Origin: Nageia nagi
Lineage: Eukaryota > Pinophyta
Reading direction: 5' to 3'
NCBI GenBank assembly: GCA_050084985.1
Contig: JBITNC010000001.1
Location: forward strand, 99,262,001-99,326,000
Length of the DNA: 64,000 bases
Part shown: positions 57,964 to 64,000 of the stretch, in pieces
Layout of the letters: each line of letters starts with the position of its first letter
Numbering within the stretch: the stretch's first letter is position 1
Translations under genes and position numbers: made by a program
The notes under the pieces: generated by a model
Told to the model about the DNA's origin: nothing
What the model saw: the letters and a program-made list of their open reading frames with translations, nothing else
Database searches by the model: none

Positions 57964-58535
57964 GAAGCTACAAGACATTAGTGTAATGGTTAGAGCTCTT
58001 GGTCTTCCTTTGGAAGGTCATGGGTTCCAATCCCACAAGCCAAAGAAAAGAAATTATACCCATGTGGAGGGGTAATAAAGGAAGTAGTAAAATCCATCTA
58101 GGTGTTGGTAAAGGTCGAACAGGGTTTCCTATGTGGTAGGTTATAAGGACTCCCCCTTACATGCACATGGATATAGATTGGAAGGTCATGGGTTCCAATC
58201 CCACAAGCCAAAGAAAAGAAATTATACCCATGTGAAGGGTTAATAAAGGAAGTAGTAAAATCCATCTAGGTGTTGGTAAAGGCCGAATAGGGTTTCCTAT
58301 GTGGTAGGTTAAAAGGACTCCCCCTTACATGCACATGGATATAGATTGGAAGGTCATGGGTTCCAATCCCACAAGCCAAAGAAAAGAAATTATACCCATG
58401 TGGAGGGGTAATAAAGGAAGTAGTAAAATCCATCTAGGTGTTGGTAAAGGCCGAACAGGGTTTCCTATGTGGTAGGTTATAAGGACTCCCCCTTACATGC
58501 ACATGGATATAGATTCCTTAGATTTAACCCAAAAT
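57964..58535 (+). mobile_element. tRNA-derived SINE, body amplified to three tandem 168-bp units
   Basis: The head carries an internal RNA polymerase III promoter. The A box TGGTTAGAGCTCTTGG starts at 57987 and the B box GGTTCCAATCC lies at 58023-58033. From 58011 the body is present three times with an exact 168-bp period (starts 58011, 58179, 58347). Each unit holds a B box (58023, 58191, 58359), but only the first has the A box. The tail reads ATTCCTTAGATTTAACCCAA and matches the tail of the SINE copy that follows. Near identity of the units shows recent tandem duplication. Confidence 0.85.
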
Positions 58536-58540
58536 TAAAG

Positions 58541-58775
58541 TCGTAAGGTATTGGTGTAGTGGTAAGGGCTCTTGGTCTTCATTTGAAATGTCATGGGTTC
58601 TAATCCCACAAGCCAAGGAGAGTAAATTATACCCATGTAGTGGGTAATAAAGGAAGTGGTAATACCCATATAGGTGCTGGTAAAGGCTAATTAGGGTTTC
58701 CTTTATGGTTGGTTATAAGGACTCTCCATTACACACACATAAATATAGATTCCTTATATTTAATCCAAAAATTTT
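58541..58775 (+). mobile_element. Second copy of the tRNA-derived SINE (single unit)
   Basis: A box TGGTAAGGGCTCTTGG at 58560 and B box GGTTCTAATCC at 58596-58606, with the same body (GGTAATAAAGGAAGTGGTAA, GGGTTTCCTTTATGG) and tail (ATTCCTTATATTTAATCC). It is more diverged than the units at 58011-58514. It defines the normal length of the family, about 230 bp. Confidence 0.85.
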
Positions 58776-59114
58776 GGGTGAGCAAATCTATAACAAAGTT
58801 AATGCATAGCTAAGTTACAATAGAAGCAATCTACGATAGAATGTGAAAAAAGTATGGTACAACTATGCATGTGAACTAGGATATGACCATGATGAAAATG
58901 CATCCATCTCATACCAAAGTGTGCCTGACAAGGAGCTCAATAGTACCCTACGTATGATTATCCACCACTTCCTATGACTTATGGAGCATAAAATAGAGCA
59001 AATGTTAAGGAAGCACATGAGTGGATTAACATTTTCATGTAGGATAGGGAGAAGCTCAAAGAGGAAATAGAATTATACATTCAAGCAAGGATAGTGGAGA
59101 ATAAAATTTGAATC
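58776..59114 (+). other. Region before the second LINE ORF1 fragment
   Basis: Weakly coding-like on the plus strand with charged residues (EAHEWINIFM, DREKLKEEIELYIQARIVE at about 59000-59090). It may be the N-terminal part of the same ORF1. No domain identified. Confidence 0.35.
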
Positions 59115-59700
59115 ATAATGCAAAAGGAAATTGTTAACTAGGAAATCAACCATCTAAAGAATTTGTTGATTAGAAGGTTCATAGGAATTAGGCTAGGGTT
59201 GGATGTAATTAGAAGATGGATGTTTGAAAATTGGAATATTAAATAATGAGTGGAACTAATGTCTCTCCTAAGAGAGTTTATTCTTTTCAAATTCTCAGGT
59301 TTGAATAAGATATCAAGAGAGTGCTAGATTGACCCATTGATTTTTGGGTAGAAAAGTCTTAATTCTAAAATACTGTATAAAGATTTCAACCCCAAGATAG
59401 AGAATTTAAACCTAATTCCAACATGGATTAGTCTTGGAAAAAATTTCTAATGGTATACTAGGATACAAGTTTGATTGTAGGAATTTCCAAAGGACTAGGA
59501 GATTTGATTTCGATAGATAAAGGAACAAGAGAGCCAACCAGAATGATTGATGCATAATTTTGCATCTATATTGATATCTTGAAGGACCTAAAAGGTGGAT
59601 ATTTCTTGATGAAGAAGATGGATGCACATGGGAATAAGAAGTGGTGTATTTGAATCTTCCTTTTAGTGCACTTACTGTAAATAATTTAACCACTACACAA
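59115..59700 (+). pseudogene. LINE ORF1 fragment with DUF4283 and zinc knuckle
   Basis: The plus strand reads LLIRRFIGIRLGLDVIRRWM, FENWNIK, REFILFKFSG, then LYKDFNPKIENLNLIPTWI, a degraded L-P-L region, LISIDKGTREPTRM in another frame, and finally CTYCK-FNHYTNEC at about 59668-59711. The final motif has CX2CX4HX4C spacing. DUF4283 followed by this knuckle is the architecture of ORF1 in plant L1-type LINEs, an RNA-binding protein that coats LINE RNA. Several stops and frameshifts are present. Confidence 0.75.
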
Positions 59701-60310
59701 ATGAATGCTTAGATAGAAAGAAAGAAATATTGGAAGAAGCTAAGATAAATGAAGAAAAAATATACAAATAAAATGAGTGGAAAATGATACATAAGCATAA
59801 TTATAAAATGTAAGATTAGCAAAAGAATCAGAAGAGATAACATGGGATGAAAATTTAATTCCTTTGATGCCTTATAGGTAGGCAAAATCACCTACAAAAA
59901 GAAGTACAATCAGAAAATCATAAAAATGAAGTAAATATACAACCAAAAGACAACGAAGCAATATAAATGGAAATGTAAAAAAAATTTGAGAAAAAGGGAT
60001 TGATACACAAAAGAAAAAGAAGTGAAATAATCCAACTAAAAGATAAGTAATAAATGAATAAATAAGGTGAGACATAAAATACATATGAAGAAAGTATTAT
60101 GAAGAAGAAGGAAAAATAAATCAACAAAGATAAAGTAATGGATGCACCAAAATGGGAGAATCTAACTATGAAAGAAAAAATAAGAGCTAAAGACCTACCA
60201 CCATGAAGGGAGGATGGGGTATGCTTTATAGACAGTGGGAAGAAACTCATAATCAAACTTGGATAAAAACAAGGAAAAGAAACCATCTGAATATGATTAG
60301 GTTGTAACAT
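59701..60310 (+). other. A-rich, Lys/Asn-coding stretch after LINE ORF1
   Basis: Strongly purine-biased plus strand (GAAGAAA, AAAGAAAAAGAAG runs) that may be the basic tail of the ORF1. The minus-strand open frames here (59709-59891, 59872-60084, 59918-60310) are Phe/Leu/Ser-rich only because they are antisense to this bias. Confidence 0.5.
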
Positions 60311-60980
60311 AGCTACATATTAGAAGAATTTTTGCATTTGGCTACCATCAAGTTATGGTACGGTAGCATTAGAAATAATATGTGATGTAATATTACAAGT
60401 TTTAAGATCCTATCAAAATTTGTTATTTTTTAATAATACATTTACCTTTAATAAAAAATTCAATATATTTTGGAATTTTATCTCTTAATTTAAATGAGTT
60501 GAAGGATGGATTTATGTGTTGGAATTGTGTCATAAGATACCATACTACTATATTATGACCCCTTGGTTAGAGGCTAGTATTAATTTATTGGAATTCTAAT
60601 TATGATATTCTTGAAACCAAATTATCTAAGGCCTATCTTAAGATGGAAATTTATCCTCTCAATATTCCTTTACAAAATCAAATAGTTTATCTTTACCATC
60701 AAGTCAAAATTATAGCACTATATGATACTTAGTATACCTATATCAAATACCATATGCAATAACTATATGTAAAAGGCTAGTTTTCAAAAAGTTATTTTAG
60801 TGTCTTTTTCATCATCACTAAATGACCCGAATCAAATCTCTCTAAGAATATGGAATACAATTAATAGATTTACTTGCTACTTCTTAAGCCTTTATTCTCC
60901 ACTGCTAACATGACTTTTCTTCTTAAGATTTAAATGATGAAAGAGAAAAATTTATTTTTATTACCTTTTTTACTTATCTG
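60311..60980. other. AT-rich DNA, nothing assigned
   Basis: No secure feature. It may be part of a decayed LINE. Confidence 0.5.
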
Positions 60981-61135
60981 CTTATATGAAGCCCAAATAA
61001 TTTCTTGTTATAAACTCTTTCTTTGATGATCTATCATAAATGGTTAATTATAAATCTCTAGGTATTAATGGTTTCCCTTATGAATTTCATAAACCTCATT
61101 ATGGTATGGTGGGTATGAAAAAATTAATATTTTGG
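60981..61135 (+). pseudogene. Possible LINE reverse transcriptase fragment
   Basis: A plus-strand frame reads NYKSLGINGFPYEFHKPHYG (about 61042-61101), matching the entry motif of LINE RT, usually A-P-G-P-D-G-F-(P/S)-x-E-F-(Y/F)-K. Upstream EAQIISCYKLFL may be the preceding helix. It is too short and damaged to assign with certainty. No Y-x-D-D box was found downstream. Confidence 0.45.
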
Positions 61136-61724
61136 TTTGAACTCCCATTATGGTCATATCTTCTACACATGCACATCTCCTCCAATGACTACTACATGAT
61201 AAACTAATTCTTCACCTATCAGTATTTGTTTCCTTTGTAGGCATGTACTTCAACTCATAATGCTCACAATCTAATCAAATACTCCTTAGAAATATAGACA
61301 TGGACTTGCATTACTTTTTAATAGATTCCATTTATATTTTTCCTAATTCCTAAGTGGAATATGATCCATTCGATCTCTTAGAGTCATAGACACTCCATTT
61401 TCTTCTTTCAGGTAAGTGCAAGAAGTTGAGTCCCACTTTAGAGGAAGTTATTGGGACTTAGTTTTTTTTAACGCTACCCCTGGATCTTGGGGGTTAGGAT
61501 CCTAATCCTTGGGATCCCTAGTATCCTTGGCCCTAACTATAACCTTATGTAGCTTCACTCCTAAGCCATAAATAGTCCTAACTAAGGAAAATGAGCAACA
61601 ACTTAGTGATTTGAGGAGTTTCTATCTATCCTTGGCAATCAATATTCAACCTCTAGCTCCTTTCTGTAGCCATCTCCATCATTCCCCATTCAATATATGC
61701 CCTACAATCTCTCTTTTGGTATTT
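61136..61724. other. AT-rich DNA with a GC-richer patch
   Basis: At 61470-61560 a purine/pyrimidine-rich patch (CTTGGGATCCCTAGTATCC) stands out. No coding or RNA feature assigned. Confidence 0.5.
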
Positions 61725-61870
61725 TTCTAGGTAAACAAATGATTGCTTTTATGTAGATTAAGGATTTTCTAAGTAAAAAATGATTATTCTCATGTAGGTT
61801 AAGGTTTTTATGGATCAAAATGATTTTCTCATATGGTTTAAGGGTTTTTTCTTGATAAAAAATATTTAGA
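61725..61870. repeat. Three to four tandem units of about 48 bp
   Basis: Units share an AAATGATT core, a TCATGTAGGTTAAGG-like block and a TTTTCT end. The period is only approximate. Confidence 0.65.
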
Positions 61871-63329
61871 TTCAATATTGAGTTATTTGTATACTAAACA
61901 ATGATGTTAAAAAAATAATAACCTCCTATTTACTAAGAGTACAATTTTATTAGTGGTAGAAGTAGACTCAATATTGAGTTATATTATTAAATTTATAAAT
62001 AATAATTAGTATATAAGCAATTATTATTATTAATGAATGGTTCTCCATGGAAATCAAACTATGATGTTAGTCTTCATATGTAATTATTCATGCCTTGAAC
62101 TATGGGAAATGGATTTGGCCATGCTTCTTATTGTATTGGATCTAAATTTGTATGAATAGATTGATGTTTTACATGCATAAAGTAAATTTAGAATATACAT
62201 CATACATAAGCATTTACAAGTTCCATAGAGTAGAGGTAAATTGGCATGGGCTAAAATTACTAGTTTCATAACAAATAATGAAAAATTAAAGATAATGGTA
62301 TTTTAAATATTCTCTTTTGACACATATATATCATGAACTTGTATGTATTATCATGGAACCATAGATGAATTTTATTTGAGACTATCCTCTTATCATAGGC
62401 ATCTAAAAAAAATATTATCAAAAAATTTACCATAGCTTAAGCTCTCATACTTAGTCAATTAAAAATATATATGTCATATAAATAAAAATGTATAGAATAC
62501 TCCATAAGTATCAAGGATGTTAAGAAATGCATAAAATTACTAAGGCAAATCAGAATTACTTGGGCATTAATATCAAATTTTATATCAAACCATTGTTATC
62601 ATTTTAATAGATTTAAAGGACTCTATTATGGTATATGAACTATACTTCTTTTAAATATGGTGTCTTGTCAAGAAATTAAGTCATTCTAATCCTAAGTTTA
62701 TTGCTAAAGAGAGAAAAAGCAAGACTATAAATCTAAGTTTAGAGGTTATGAATCTTCTCCTCCTTTTCCTTATTAATGATTAAAATTAAACATTGGTGCT
62801 TTTAACTTGGACCTAATTAAGGTCATCCTTCATAAAAGAGTAATTACCAAATAAATAACTAAAATGCATTTTTTGAAGGTCATGAAACTTGTTGAATAAT
62901 TATCTTATAAATAGGTCATAATATGTTTTTCCTTGTAATCTTGATTATGATTGATTCTCATTTATAAGGGAACTTTTAATATTGATATATGGTAGAGAGT
63001 ACAACTTTGATTTAATATAGCCAAGTTCTTCTTAAGAGTAAATTATATGGTAAACTTATAACTATAGGGAGATATTAATCCACACTCTTGGATCCAATTA
63101 AGTTTTTTAATATGATTTTTCTAATTTATTTTAAATGATATTATAAACACCTTTAATTTATACATTATTTTTACTATGATCAAGAATAAGAAATTTCTAT
63201 TGCATATTTTAATTAAGTTTCATTATCTATCTTATTTTATACTTGTAAATTTACATATGTTTGAATGAAAAGTACACCCTTCACTATCATAGCAAAACAT
63301 GAATAAGTTGATAACATTATAGTAGATAT
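61871..63329. other. AT-rich DNA, nothing assigned
   Basis: No feature recognised on either strand. Confidence 0.55.
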
Positions 63330-63805
63330 AGAATTACTTAAAGACCATATGGGAGCAAAAACCTATTTTCTACAATTGTAGAAAGTTGTAGTGGCAATGT
63401 ATCAAGAGAAGAAAGGCACACAAGCTGAATTGGCACTTATAGGATCCTCTTGTATATGAAATAAGTTGACTATAGAACTCAAAAAAAGATATCATATTAT
63501 TATCAATGCCCTATAGGTAGCCATTACTAGGGCTATATGAATCCCTCAACTTCCTAAACTTGAAAAGGAGCTAGTTTTTTGACATACACATATATTACCC
63601 AATCTTAATAAATCAAAATAAGAATTGGGACCTTATAGGAGAATGAAATCTATTTAAATAAGATGTATAATTCCTAAACATATATTACAATTCTTTGGGT
63701 CTAAGATCTAAATAAGAAAATACTTTATTATCTATTAAATCCCTTCATATACTTCCTTATTACCTTGCTCACCTATAATGAAAATGGTAATTAGTTGGAT
63801 GAATG
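63330..63805 (+). pseudogene. Decayed coding sequence, family unknown
   Basis: One plus-strand frame keeps a gene-like composition over about 150 codons, broken only by TAG, TGA and TAA codons. Readable stretches include KDHMGAKTYFLQL, VAMYQEKKGTQAELALIGSS, IPQLPKLEKELVF and LGPYRRMKSI. The absence of frameshifts suggests that the stops arose by base substitution. I recognise no domain. Confidence 0.35.
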
Positions 63806-64000
63806 TTCAATTTTGTTATTATATCCTTTGTATTTGATAGTAACCCTTCAAAAATTTGAAATTTTTTATTTATAACATGAAAGATAAATTATCCAAATTG
63901 AATTACCAATAAAATCTCTTTACTAGGTAAGTTTTAAATTTATTGGATGGATCTAGTAGCTATTGATTTTTATTATTATTTTTCTTGGATGTTATCTAAG
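63806..64000. other. AT-rich DNA at the window end
   Basis: No feature recognised. Confidence 0.6.

Noticed and set aside
57980-58040. A tRNA gene
   Set aside because: A and B boxes are present, but no cloverleaf with acceptor pairing follows, and the sequence continues as a repeated SINE body.
59709-60310. Three minus-strand ORFs resembling membrane proteins (Phe/Leu/Ile-rich)
   Set aside because: They are the complement of an A-rich Lys/Asn-coding stretch behind LINE ORF1. The hydrophobicity is a base-composition effect.
1-64000. An intact, previously undescribed gene system
   Set aside because: I looked for clustered intact genes, conserved operon-like blocks and structured RNAs on both strands. 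Everything that could be assigned is transposon-derived or fragmentary, so the unusual content lies in chimeric and duplicated elements and not in a working system.

Overview
The window looks like AT-rich heterochromatic DNA from a plant nuclear genome. It is a stack of decayed transposable elements with no intact host gene that I can defend. The evidence for a plant is the set of families present. These are Tat-lineage Ty3/gypsy elements with a second, archaeal-type RNase H, Ty1/copia elements, a CACTA remnant with DUF4218 and DUF4216 signatures, LINE ORF1 pieces with DUF4283 and a zinc knuckle, a tRNA-derived SINE, and a fragment of a PLS-type pentatricopeptide (PPR) gene. The very low GC, heavy loss of CpG and the flavour of the PPR fragment make a gymnosperm my best guess, but this is inference and the species cannot be read from the sequence.

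Left part (1-12460). A complete but non-coding LTR element, here called D (780-5808, target duplication CACCT), carries the initiator-Met primer site typical of copia elements. It is filled with microsatellites and minisatellites and splits an older minus-strand decayed reading frame. From 5996 to 12460 I see only AT-rich sequence, with one weak minus-strand promoter-like or LTR-like stretch near 8.7 kb.

Centre (12461-30499). Element A (12461-25159, duplication CCTAG) is a Tat-type Ty3/gypsy element on the plus strand with recognisable gag, protease, RT, RNase H, second RNase H and integrase. Two later insertions interrupt it. Fragment H (about 13716-15059, minus) joins a copia zinc-knuckle/protease/integrase piece to a PPR gene fragment. 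Element C (20070-23496, minus, duplication GATGG) is an internally deleted gypsy relative in which gag is fused in frame to the integrase C-terminus. Directly after A lies element B (25198-30499, duplication TTTTC), the best preserved element, with a long gag and no pol.

Right-centre (32458-56507). Element E is a second Tat-type gypsy element on the minus strand, cut inside its RT by a decayed copia element G (about 36212-40975). A 1.2-1.3 kb segment (46880-48167) recurs at 55334-56507. Between the copies lie a CACTA transposase remnant (about 48720-50107) and element F (50935-55333), a partial copy of the E family that abuts the second copy of the segment. The two segment copies differ strikingly at CpG sites.

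Right end (56508-64000). A small CpG-retaining patch with a 61-codon ORF, two LINE ORF1 fragments, a LINE RT fragment and a tandemly amplified SINE are set in otherwise unassigned AT-rich DNA.

Relative ages can be read from nesting and from LTR divergence by eye. A and E are old, C and H landed in A, G landed in E, and B is the youngest. None of the elements here looks able to move on its own. B and C would need pol functions from elsewhere.
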